Source: Ruminococcus sp. (lineage in GTDB: Bacteria; Bacillota; Clostridia; Oscillospirales; Ruminococcaceae). From it: a stretch of 64,000 nucleotides of DNA. The notes beneath the pieces are model-generated. The model saw only the letters and a program-made list of their open reading frames with translations. It had not been told where the DNA came from and ran no database searches. This document shows, piece by piece, positions 9,942 to 18,905 of this stretch; the stretch's first letter is position 1, and each line of letters begins with the position of its first letter. The stretch lies in assembly GCA_014799785.1 (NCBI GenBank), contig JAAVHI010000023.1, forward strand, positions 55,619-119,618, read 5' to 3'. The position numbers were made by a program, and so were the translations under genes.

Positions 9942-11069
9942 ATGTCAAATAAATTTTTCGGCGAGGTAAAAAAGAATTTCGGTTTCGGCTGTATGCGTCT
10001 GCCTATGAAAAATAATGAAGTGGACTACGCCGAATTTACAAAAATGGTGGATACTTTTATCGAAAACGGCTTTAATTATTTTGACACGGCGCACGGTTAT
10101 GTCAGCGGAAAAAGCGAGACTGCCTTAAGAGATTGCCTTACAAGCCGTTACCCCAGGTCTGCTTATATTCTGACGGATAAGCTTTCAACTCACCATTTCA
10201 ACAGGCAGGAGGAAATACGTCCGCTGTTTGAAAGTCAGCTTGCAGTCTGCGGTGTGGAGTATTTCGATTTTTATTTAATGCACGCTCAGGACGCTAATAT
10301 TTACGAAAAATACAAGAAACTCAACGCTTATGAAACGGCTCTGGAATTCAAAAAAGAGGGCAAGATAAAGCATTTCGGCATTTCCTTTCACGACAAAGCG
10401 GACGTTCTCGATAAAATTCTGACCGAATATCCGCAAGTTGAGGTCGTGCAGATTCAGTTTAACTACGTTGACTATGAGGACGCTTCTGTGGAAAGCCGCA
10501 AGTGCTATGAGGTTTGCGAAAAGCACGGCAAGCCCGTTATCGTTATGGAACCTGTCAAGGGCGGAAGTCTTGTACAGCTCCCCGACGCTGCAAAAGAAAT
10601 ACTTGACGGTCTGCACGGGGGCAGTCCCGCAAGCTATGCGATACGCTTTGCGGCAAGCTTTCCCAATGTGATGACGGTGCTTTCGGGAATGGGCGATATG
10701 GACATGATGACCGAAAATATCGGCTTTATGAAAGATTTTGTCCCGCTGAACGATACCGAGAAAAAGGCTATTGAACAGGTCTGCGAAATTTTCCGCTCAC
10801 AAAATCTTATTCCCTGTACTGCCTGTCGGTACTGCATGGAAAGGTGTCCGCAGAATATTTCTATCCCCGACCTGTTTGCCTGTCTGAATTCAAAAAAGCA
10901 GTTCAACAACTGGAACACCGACTACTACTATGAAAATATCCACACCAAGAACGGCGGCAAGGCTTCCGACTGCATAAAATGCGGCAAATGTGAGCAGATA
11001 TGCCCACAGCATCTGGAGATATGCAGGCTGCTGACTGAAGTTGCAAACGAGTTTGATAAAAAATCCTAA
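9942..11069 (+). CDS. Aldo/keto reductase with C-terminal 4Fe-4S ferredoxin-like domain
   Basis: 'FGFGCMRLPMKNNEVDYAEF', 'CTACRYCMERCPQNISIP', 'CIKCGKCEQICPQHLEI'; start at ATGTCAAAT preceded by GGAGTG. Confidence 0.9.
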   Translation: MSNKFFGEVKKNFGFGCMRLPMKNNEVDYAEFTKMVDTFIENGFNYFDTAHGYVSGKSETALRDCLTSRYPRSAYILTDKLSTHHFNRQEEIRPLFESQLAVCGVEYFDFYLMHAQDANIYEKYKKLNAYETALEFKKEGKIKHFGISFHDKADVLDKILTEYPQVEVVQIQFNYVDYEDASVESRKCYEVCEKHGKPVIVMEPVKGGSLVQLPDAAKEILDGLHGGSPASYAIRFAASFPNVMTVLSGMGDMDMMTENIGFMKDFVPLNDTEKKAIEQVCEIFRSQNLIPCTACRYCMERCPQNISIPDLFACLNSKKQFNNWNTDYYYENIHTKNGGKASDCIKCGKCEQICPQHLEICRLLTEVANEFDKKS

Positions 11070-11161
11070 TTCGCGATAAAAGTGCAGACAAAAAGTCTGC
11101 ATGAAAATCGTACACGCAAATTTTCATTTGATTTTTTGTACACTTTTTGATCGTGAATTAG
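11066..11161 (+). repeat. Structured intergenic repeat element, copy A
   Basis: About 19-bp near-perfect terminal inverted repeat (CTAATTCGCGAT-AAAAGTG / CACTTTTTGATCGTGAATTAG) enclosing internal stems; aligns with copy B at 28391-28512. Confidence 0.75.
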
Positions 11162-11175
11162 TATAAGGAGAAACT

Positions 11176-12282
11176 ATGGAATACAGAAAATTACCCCACG
11201 GAGATGAACAGATCGGCGTTTTGGGACTTGGCATGGGCGGCATACAGGGCAGTTCCGACAGCGAGATAGAACGGGTCGTCAGCAAAGCGGTAGAAAACGG
11301 CATAAACTTTTTTGACCTCTGCGGCGGCGGGAAAAATGTGTACTCCCCTTTCGGGAAAGCTATTCAGGGCAGCCGTGAGAAAATATACGTGCAGATGCAC
11401 TTCGGCGCAGTGTACAACAGCAAGGACGAATACGGCTGGTCGAGAAAATTTGACGAGATCAAAAAGACGGTTGACTGGGAACTGAACACGCTGAAAACCG
11501 ACTACATAGATTTCGGTTTTCTTCATTGCGTTGACGAGGACGAAGACTTTGACAAGCTTGTTTCCATTGGCGTATTCGATTATCTGAAAGAGCTGAAAAA
11601 GCAGGGCGTTGTCCGCCATATCGGCTTTTCCTCCCACACGCCCTCCGTTGCCAACAGAATTTTAGACACGGGCGAAATCGACATGATGATGTTCAGTATC
11701 AATCCGGCATACGATTTTGAAAAGGGTGACGAATACGGCATAGGCACGGTGTCAGAACGGTTTTCGCTGTTCCGCCGATGTGAGGCTGAGGAAGTGGGAA
11801 TTTCCGTTATGAAGCCGTTTTTCGCCGGAAAGCTTTTAAGCAGTAATACCTCTCCTTTTGGAATGGAACTCAGCCGTTATCAATGTCTGCAATATGCCCT
11901 TGACCGTCCCGGTGTGCTGACGGCTGTTCCCGGAGTCAGAAATCTTGCCGATCTTGACGCTCTGATTGGCTTTGGGGACGCTCCCGATAAGGAAAAGGAT
12001 TACTCTGTCATCGGCACTTTTTCGGCTGAAAAAATTGCCGGCAACTGCGTGTACTGCAATCATTGCCAGCCTTGCCCCGCGGGTATTGATATCGGGCTTG
12101 TGAATAAATATTACGATCTGGCACAGGCGGGCGACAAGCTTGCGGCAGGACATTATGAAAAGCTGTCCGTTAAGGCTGACGCTTGCCTTTTCTGCGGACA
12201 CTGTGACAGCCGCTGTCCCTTTAATGTAAAGCAGCAGAACAGAATGAAAGAAATTGCGGAATATTTTGAAAAATATCAATAA
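11176..12282 (+). CDS. Aldo/keto reductase with two C-terminal Cys clusters (4Fe-4S)
   Basis: 'MEYRKLPHGDEQIGVLGLGMGGIQGS', 'CVYCNHCQPCPAGIDI', 'CLFCGHCDSRCPFNV'. Confidence 0.88.
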   Translation: MEYRKLPHGDEQIGVLGLGMGGIQGSSDSEIERVVSKAVENGINFFDLCGGGKNVYSPFGKAIQGSREKIYVQMHFGAVYNSKDEYGWSRKFDEIKKTVDWELNTLKTDYIDFGFLHCVDEDEDFDKLVSIGVFDYLKELKKQGVVRHIGFSSHTPSVANRILDTGEIDMMMFSINPAYDFEKGDEYGIGTVSERFSLFRRCEAEEVGISVMKPFFAGKLLSSNTSPFGMELSRYQCLQYALDRPGVLTAVPGVRNLADLDALIGFGDAPDKEKDYSVIGTFSAEKIAGNCVYCNHCQPCPAGIDIGLVNKYYDLAQAGDKLAAGHYEKLSVKADACLFCGHCDSRCPFNVKQQNRMKEIAEYFEKYQ

Positions 12283-12379
12283 GTATCTCGGAAAATGCAA
12301 AAAATATTACGAAACACTTACCTTTCTAAAGAAAAGTGATGCCGCTTCCGCTAACTTTACTGAATAGGAGAACTAATAA

Positions 12380-13126
12380 ATGAAACGAATTATAGTGCTG
12401 TTTATTTCGCTGACGATGATGTTATGCCTTTCGGCGTGTTCGGACAGTGCAGCATCCTCCGAAACATCTTCGGTGCAGACCGAAAGTATTGATTTACAGA
12501 CGGCTTCCGAGGAAGAAACTTTATCAGCAAACGAAACCGACGCGATCGTTCCCGATAATGAAAATATTAATGATCCGGATGAAACAATTTCGGAAAACGG
12601 CAGTAAGATACTTGTTGCTTTTTTCTCACGCGCAGATGAAAATTACGGCGTGGGCTTTATTGAAAAAGGCAACACGCACATCATTGCGGATATGATCGCG
12701 GAGGAAATGAATGCCGATACTTTCGAGATTGTTCGTGTAACGCCTTACCCCGAAGCTTACAATGACTGTACCGATGAAGCGCAGGAGGAAAAAACAGCAA
12801 ACGCCCGTCCTGAGCTGACTGCTTCTGTAGAAAATTTTGACGGTTATGACATAATTTTCCTCGGTTATCCGAACTGGTGGGGAGATATGCCAATGCCTGT
12901 TTACACGTTTATCGAAAGTTACGATTTTTCCGGCAAGACCGTGATACCCTTCTGCACTCACGCAGGAAGCGGACTTTCAAGAACGGTACAAACTCTTCAG
13001 GACAAGCTTGAAAATGCAGAAGTACTTGACGGCTTTGAAATAGCGGGAACTACCGCGCAAAATAATCAAAATGAGGCAAAAGAAGCGGTGTTGTCCTGGC
13101 TTGAAAAACTGGACATTGTAAAATAG
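12380..13126 (+). CDS. Flavodoxin-domain lipoprotein
   Basis: Lipobox 'MMLCLSACSDS' and flavodoxin domain 'KILVAFFSRADENY...FLGYPNWWGDMPMPVYTFIESYDFSGKTVIPFCTHAGSGLS'. Confidence 0.88.
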   Translation: MKRIIVLFISLTMMLCLSACSDSAASSETSSVQTESIDLQTASEEETLSANETDAIVPDNENINDPDETISENGSKILVAFFSRADENYGVGFIEKGNTHIIADMIAEEMNADTFEIVRVTPYPEAYNDCTDEAQEEKTANARPELTASVENFDGYDIIFLGYPNWWGDMPMPVYTFIESYDFSGKTVIPFCTHAGSGLSRTVQTLQDKLENAEVLDGFEIAGTTAQNNQNEAKEAVLSWLEKLDIVK

Positions 13127-13156
13127 GAGTACTGAAAAAAATTTTGAGGTGAATAT

Positions 13157-14197
13157 ATGATAAAAAAGCTTTTGGCACTGCTGCTTCCGATACTGGTCTT
13201 ATCGGGCTGTTCATTATCGGAATCGGCAAATACCACGCAAAATTCAAGCAAAGCAAATTCCAAAATTCTTGAAAGTGAGGAAAGCAGTATGAATGGATCA
13301 AACCAAACTCGATCGGCAAAGGACGCTTCCACTGTGTATTTCACCTCGGACATCACCCCCGATGGACTTGTCGCCGTTTACGAAAAACTTGGCTGGAAGC
13401 CCCAGGGAAAGGTTGCGGTTAAGCTAAGCACAGGCGAGCCGCCTGCCAGCAACTATCTGCGTCCCGAGCTTATCAAGGACTTGGTTCAGTCGGTAAGCGG
13501 AACTATTGTTGAATGCAATACGGCATACGGCGGTTCAAGAGCGCAGACTGAAATGCACTATCAGGTTGCAAAGGATCACGGCTTTACCGACATTGCCGAT
13601 TTTCAGATACAGGACGAAAACGGCTCTATGACGCTTACCGTAAACGGCGGCTCTGTGCTGACGGAAAACTATGTGGGCGCGGCTTTTGACGATTATGAAT
13701 ATTATCTTATTCTCTCCCATTTCAAGGGTCACGCAATGGCTGGCTACGGCGGCGCGATAAAGAACATTTCCATCGGTCTCGGTTCTTCTGAGGGAAAAAG
13801 CTGGATACACAGCGGCGGAACAAGCAAAACAAATCCTTGGGGCGGCGAGCAGGACAAATTTCTTGAAGCTATGGCGGAGGCGGGAAAATCGGTTTCCGAT
13901 CATCTCGGAAACGGAGAACGCATTGTCTATGTCAACGTTATGAACCGTCTGTCCATAGACTGCGACTGTGACGGCAACCCTGCCGAACCCGATATGCACG
14001 ACATAGGCATTCTTGCTTCCACCGACCCTGTGGCATTGGATCAGGCGTGTCTTGATCTTGTATACGAGCAAAAGGACGGCGACGGAGCTTCTCTTGTAAA
14101 CCGTATCGAGTCAAGAAACGGTCTGCATACATTGGAACACGCAGAGGAGATCGGTCTGGGCAGCCGTAATTATCAGCTGGTAAATATAGATGACTGA
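13157..14197 (+). CDS. DUF362 domain-containing lipoprotein
   Basis: Lipobox 'LVLSGCSLSES'; 'VAVKLSTGEPPASNYLRPELIKDLV' and 'HFKGHAMAGYGGAIKNISIGLGSSEGK' typical of DUF362. Confidence 0.85.
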   Translation: MIKKLLALLLPILVLSGCSLSESANTTQNSSKANSKILESEESSMNGSNQTRSAKDASTVYFTSDITPDGLVAVYEKLGWKPQGKVAVKLSTGEPPASNYLRPELIKDLVQSVSGTIVECNTAYGGSRAQTEMHYQVAKDHGFTDIADFQIQDENGSMTLTVNGGSVLTENYVGAAFDDYEYYLILSHFKGHAMAGYGGAIKNISIGLGSSEGKSWIHSGGTSKTNPWGGEQDKFLEAMAEAGKSVSDHLGNGERIVYVNVMNRLSIDCDCDGNPAEPDMHDIGILASTDPVALDQACLDLVYEQKDGDGASLVNRIESRNGLHTLEHAEEIGLGSRNYQLVNIDD

Positions 14198-15092
14198 GAT
14201 AATTCACAGGGAAGCCGTTTATCTGTGGTATTATTTTGATTTGCAGCTTCGTCAGATACTGCCGTACTTTTTGGTAGGTATCGTTCTCGGTTCTGTAATA
14301 TCGGTGTTTGCCAAAGACCGTATCCACGATTTATTCCGCTCTTTGGGAAACAAAAAGCTTGGCGTTTTAGGCGTTATCCCCGCAAGCATACTGGGCATTA
14401 CTTCTCCCCTTTGTATGTACGGCACGATACCGATAGCGGCGTCCTTTTCCAAAAGCGGGATAAAGGACGATTGGCTGGCGGCGTTTATGATGAGTTCCAT
14501 TCTTTTAAATCCGCAGCTGATTATTTACAGCACGGCTCTCGGGGGAACTGCGCTGGCTATTCGCATTGTCTCGTGCTTTATTTGCGGAATTGCGGCGGGA
14601 ATTCTGGTGCGTATTTTTTATAAAGACAAGCCGTTTTTCAATTTTTCGGGATTTGAAGAACCGAAAAACCGTGATACAGACCCGAATTTATTTATCCGCC
14701 TGCTGAAAAATATATGGAGGAATATTAAGGCAACGGGACTTTGGTTTCTTGCGGGCGTAATTCTTTCCGCCTTATTTCAGCGGTATGTGCCGTCCGAATT
14801 TATCGGCAGACTGTTCGGTGAAAACGAGGGCTTCGGAGTATTGATGGCGGCGACAATAGGAGTTCCGCTTTATGCCTGCGGAGGAGGAACGATACCCTTG
14901 CTTATCCAGTGGCTTGCGGACGGTATGTCAATGGGCAGCGCTGCCGCCTTTATGATAACAGGTCCCGCTACAAAAATCACCAATCTGGGCGCGGTAAAAA
15001 TCGTGCTGGGTATCAAGCGGTTTGTTATATATATCGCATTTGTGATTATTTTTTCACTTGCAACAGGCGTGTTGATAAACCTTATGGTTTAA
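14190..15092 (+). CDS. DUF318/ArsP_1-type permease
   Basis: Multi-TM; 'GVIPASILGITSPLCMYGTIPIAASFSKSGIKDDW' and 'GVPLYACGGGTIPLLIQWLADGMSMGSAAAFMITGPATKITNLGA'. Confidence 0.85.
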   Translation: MTEIIHREAVYLWYYFDLQLRQILPYFLVGIVLGSVISVFAKDRIHDLFRSLGNKKLGVLGVIPASILGITSPLCMYGTIPIAASFSKSGIKDDWLAAFMMSSILLNPQLIIYSTALGGTALAIRIVSCFICGIAAGILVRIFYKDKPFFNFSGFEEPKNRDTDPNLFIRLLKNIWRNIKATGLWFLAGVILSALFQRYVPSEFIGRLFGENEGFGVLMAATIGVPLYACGGGTIPLLIQWLADGMSMGSAAAFMITGPATKITNLGAVKIVLGIKRFVIYIAFVIIFSLATGVLINLMV

Positions 15093-15226
15093 AGGAGAAA
15101 TTTATGCGGTAGGTGAAGCATATCTCCCTCGGAGACGATGAAAACCGCTAAACCAAAGCTTTCACGGCCAAACAATTACGGCAGCAGTCTGTCGCTTTTA
15201 AACAGCGGCAGACATTGCTGTATATA
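15092..15226 (+). other. Structured intergenic region with candidate leader minigene (SD-ATG-CGG-TAG)
   Basis: Competing stems around GGAGA/TCTCC/GGAGA, GCGGT/ACCGC, and a long hairpin CAGCAGTCTGTCGCT...AGCGGCAGACATTGCTG. Confidence 0.4.
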
Positions 15227-15261
15227 AAGAAAAAATTATCAAACATTAAAGGAGCGTTCAA

Positions 15262-16992
15262 ATGAATTTCAAAAAAATAATTTCAGCTGTTGCAGCAATA
15301 TTATTTGCATTCTATGCCGGACAATCCGCATTTGCTGAACAATCTTCGCAGTCCGGTTCTAAAATAACCGTTACGCCCTCGGAACATATCAGAAAGATAT
15401 CTCCATATATTTACGGAGTGAACAGCGGCGTTGACCTGAACAATGTTTCCGCAAAATCAATACGTCTCGGCGGCAACAGAATGTCCGCTTACAACTGGGA
15501 AAACAATATGTCCAACGCAGGCTCGGATTATTACCATACCTCGGATATGTACCTTATAACCGATATTCCCGACGAGTTCAAGCGTGTTCCCGGAGGTCCC
15601 GCGCTTGCTCTTTCAAATCAGGCGCAGGAGCATAATGTGCCCTATACCCTGCTTACCCTTCAGATGCTGGGATATGTCACGTCCAGCAAAAGAGGACGGG
15701 TGAGCGAGGAAAACGCCGCTCCCTCCGATTACTGGGTAAAGGTGGAGAACCACAAGGACGGCGAATTTACTCTTGAGCCCGACAAAAAGGACGGCACGGT
15801 CTACAGTGACGAATATCTGAATTATCTTTTTGACAAGCTTGGAAAATCGGACAGCGAAACAGGTATAAAGGCGTTTGCTCTCGACAATGAGCCTGCTCTT
15901 TGGAAGTACACCCACAGCCTTGTTCAACAGGGCGACCTTTCCTGCGATGAGCTTGTAAAAAAATCCGTTGACCTTGCCGCAGTGGTAAAGGAAATGGACT
16001 CGGGAGCAGAGGTTTTCGGTCCGTCGCTTTTTGGGTATTCGGCATTCGATTCATTTGCGGGCGCGCCCGATTGGCAGCAGCTTAAAGCGGACAACGGCTA
16101 CCGCTGGTTCATAGATTACTACCTTGACGAAATGCGCAAGGCGGAGGAAAGCGGCGGAACACGTCTTCTTGATGTGCTGGATATACATTATTACACCGAA
16201 GCCAAGGGAGTCTGCGGCGAGCGTTCCTGCGAACATTACGACAATGACGGCTGCGTAAAAGCCCGTCTGGACAGCGTGAAGTCCCTTTACGACGAGACCT
16301 ATCGTGAGGACAGCTGGATAACCGACACAGGAGCGGAATTTTTCCCGCTGCTGCCGAATATTCAGCAGTCAATTGAAAAATATTATCCCGATACAAAGCT
16401 TGCATTTACCGAGTATAATTTCGGCGGCGGCGACCATATTTCCGGCGCGGTCGCACAGGCGGATATGCTTGGCATTTTCGCGGAGTACGGCGTGTACTTT
16501 GCGACTATATGGTCGTTTGACAAGAACGAGTATCAGCTTTCCGCAATAAATATGTTTACAAACTACGACGGCAGCGGGAACGGTTTTGGAGATACTCTTG
16601 TCAAAAGCGAATATGAAAACGAGGATATTTCCGTATATTCTTCTGTTGACGACGAAGATGACGGCAGGGTAAAAATTATTGTCACAAACCGCTCTCTGCA
16701 CGAGGAAACGCCTGTTGAAATAACTCTTGCTGACGAAGCCGATTATAAAAGCGCAGAAGTCTACTCGCTTTACGGTGACAGTTCCGAAATAAAAACAATG
16801 CCTGCGGTTGAAGAAATTAAGGACAATACTTTTTCATACAGTCTTCCCCCTCTTTCCGTTACTGAATTTGTAATAAATCAACCCGCTTCAAAAAGCGGCG
16901 GAAAATTTAATATAGCTGTTCCCGCAGTTGCTGCAGCTGTTGTAATTGCAGCGGGTGCAGTTATAGTTTTATTGAAAAAAAGAAGTAAATAA
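15262..16992 (+). CDS. Glycoside hydrolase family 44, signal peptide and C-terminal TM anchor
   Basis: 'ISPYIYGVNSGVDLN...SIRLGGNRMSAYNWENNMSNAGSDYYHTSD', 'FALDNEPALWKYTH', 'LAFTEYNFGGGDHISGAVAQADMLGIF'; C-terminal 'AVPAVAAAVVIAAGAVIVLLKKRSK'. Confidence 0.9.
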   Translation: MNFKKIISAVAAILFAFYAGQSAFAEQSSQSGSKITVTPSEHIRKISPYIYGVNSGVDLNNVSAKSIRLGGNRMSAYNWENNMSNAGSDYYHTSDMYLITDIPDEFKRVPGGPALALSNQAQEHNVPYTLLTLQMLGYVTSSKRGRVSEENAAPSDYWVKVENHKDGEFTLEPDKKDGTVYSDEYLNYLFDKLGKSDSETGIKAFALDNEPALWKYTHSLVQQGDLSCDELVKKSVDLAAVVKEMDSGAEVFGPSLFGYSAFDSFAGAPDWQQLKADNGYRWFIDYYLDEMRKAEESGGTRLLDVLDIHYYTEAKGVCGERSCEHYDNDGCVKARLDSVKSLYDETYREDSWITDTGAEFFPLLPNIQQSIEKYYPDTKLAFTEYNFGGGDHISGAVAQADMLGIFAEYGVYFATIWSFDKNEYQLSAINMFTNYDGSGNGFGDTLVKSEYENEDISVYSSVDDEDDGRVKIIVTNRSLHEETPVEITLADEADYKSAEVYSLYGDSSEIKTMPAVEEIKDNTFSYSLPPLSVTEFVINQPASKSGGKFNIAVPAVAAAVVIAAGAVIVLLKKRSK

Positions 16993-17360
16993 TATTACAA
17001 ATTTGCGGAGAATCAATTTCACAGAATATCTGTGTACTCTTTCCTGTTGTTTTATTGAAATTATGAGCGCTGCCTTTTTCCTCAGCTAACTTAGCCGCGG
17101 TATATTGAAATTTTCTCACAGAGCTCTCAATCCCTCGGATAATATTTACATACTGCATTTCCGTATGTTTATTCTTACACGGCCTGCTTTTACACAAAAA
17201 ACATTTATAATTTGTATTATCCTACAATTTTTTGAAAATTGTAAATTTAAGGTTGAAAAGTAAATAAAAATATTGTATAATATACATATAATTTACATGA
17301 ATACAAATTATCTTATGAATTGCAATAATATCTGAGTTTGAGAAAGGGTATGTGCGGATC

Positions 17361-18779
17361 ATGAAAATAAAGAGCAGCAGAACGCTTAAATTCTTAAATA
17401 TTATACTGCCGATCATTATAGTAATAGGCGGCACAGCGCTTTTTCTGCAAAATTACCTTTATAATACACTTGAAAGAGTACGCAGCTTTTCGGAAGCCGA
17501 GCGCGACGGAACGGCATTCGTTTTCGATGACATAACAGTTGACATCGTCACACGCGGCGGAGACTCGGGCTCATGGGAAAGTGAAGATTTTCCGGACGAG
17601 AACGGCATGCCGCTTTTTCAAAAAGCAGTAGGTACTATTTATGAAATGCTGGTCATAAACAACAGTCCCGATACGATCAAGGACTGGACAGCGGTCGTCT
17701 ACATACCTGAGGATATGTATGTAAACAATACATGGAACGGCGACTTCGAGTTTCATCAAGGCGTGAAATCGGGCAAAGAAGCAGTACAGACGCTTAACCT
17801 TGCCGAATATACAAGATATGACATTACTCTTGATAACCGCATAACGTCAGTAGGCGCAATGGTGCCGCTTTATGAGGGGGATTACTTTGTATATTATCCA
17901 AACCCGGATGTATACGAAATGCCTATCTCGCCGAAGAAAGATGATTCGGAAAAGGACAGCGGCGCGAGGATCGGGTTTATCATGTATATTGATAACAGGA
18001 CGATAGATTATGTTGCGGATTTTTCACAGGGCGAGATTCGGTATCACTTGCAGACGAGCATTTTTAAAAATCCGTTTTTCTGGCTGCTCGGAGTAATAAC
18101 AGTGATCTGGATAAGCTGTCTGCTTGCAATGATCATTGTAAAAGTGAACCTTAAGCGTTTTATTGAGCAGCAGAAGCGCGATGCAAAGGCCCTGGAGCAG
18201 ACAATGCAGACCTTCGTTAATTTTATTGAAGCAAAGGATCCCAGCACTATGGGACATTCGCTCAGGGTTGCTCAGTATTCAAGAATGCTTGCTGAAGAAA
18301 TGGGATTTTCCGACGATGAATGTCAAAGAATATACTATATAGCACTTATGCACGACTGCGGCAAAATATATATTCACGATGAAATTCTTACCAAGCCCGG
18401 AAAGCTGACAGATCAGGAATATGAAATAATGAAGAAGCACACGGTTTACGGCAGCGAAATTCTGCGGGACTTTACTGCGATAGACGGCATGGGAACAGGC
18501 GCGCTGTGTCATCATGAGCGTTATGACGGAAAGGGCTATCCAAACGGTATTGCGGGAGAGGACATTCCTGTTATAGGACGTATAATATGCGTATCGGACG
18601 CTTTTGACGCCATGAACAGCCGTCGCTGCTACCGAAGCAATCTTTCCGAGGAGGTTATCCTGAACGAGCTGAAAAACAATAAGGGAAAGCAGTTTGACCC
18701 GCATGTCATAGACTGTCTGATGTCGCTTATCGAAAGCGGTGCGATTTCTATGTCGGGCGATGGACATACAAATACATAA
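17361..18779 (+). CDS. Membrane HD-GYP domain protein (putative c-di-GMP phosphodiesterase)
   Basis: 'MHDCGKIYIHDEILTKPGKLTDQEYEIMKKHT' and 'CHHERYDGKGYPNGIAGEDIPVIGRIICVSDAFDAM'; N-terminal TM and extracellular region. Confidence 0.9.
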   Translation: MKIKSSRTLKFLNIILPIIIVIGGTALFLQNYLYNTLERVRSFSEAERDGTAFVFDDITVDIVTRGGDSGSWESEDFPDENGMPLFQKAVGTIYEMLVINNSPDTIKDWTAVVYIPEDMYVNNTWNGDFEFHQGVKSGKEAVQTLNLAEYTRYDITLDNRITSVGAMVPLYEGDYFVYYPNPDVYEMPISPKKDDSEKDSGARIGFIMYIDNRTIDYVADFSQGEIRYHLQTSIFKNPFFWLLGVITVIWISCLLAMIIVKVNLKRFIEQQKRDAKALEQTMQTFVNFIEAKDPSTMGHSLRVAQYSRMLAEEMGFSDDECQRIYYIALMHDCGKIYIHDEILTKPGKLTDQEYEIMKKHTVYGSEILRDFTAIDGMGTGALCHHERYDGKGYPNGIAGEDIPVIGRIICVSDAFDAMNSRRCYRSNLSEEVILNELKNNKGKQFDPHVIDCLMSLIESGAISMSGDGHTNT

Positions 18780-18794
18780 TCACAAAATTTCATT

Positions 18795-18835
18795 AAAAAA
18801 CGGCTATGGATTCAGTCCAATAGCCGTTTTTTATT
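18795..18835. terminator. Bidirectional terminator
   Basis: AAAAAACGGCTAT...ATAGCCGTTTTTTATTT between convergent genes. Confidence 0.8.
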
Positions 18836-18905
18836 TCATTATAGCAATTTCTCCTCAGCCTCAAGGCCTTTTGACGAAGTATTTCTGCAAACATCTCAAA
18901 GGGGC

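Noticed and set aside
15092-15160. M-box or SAM-I riboswitch before GH44
   Set aside because: Short resemblances (GGTAGGTGAAGC; GATGAAAACCGCTAAACC) do not extend to the full consensus of either class, and the downstream gene does not fit.
16961-17197. 78-aa - strand ORF after GH44
   Set aside because: No RBS or recognisable domain; AT-rich intergenic sequence.
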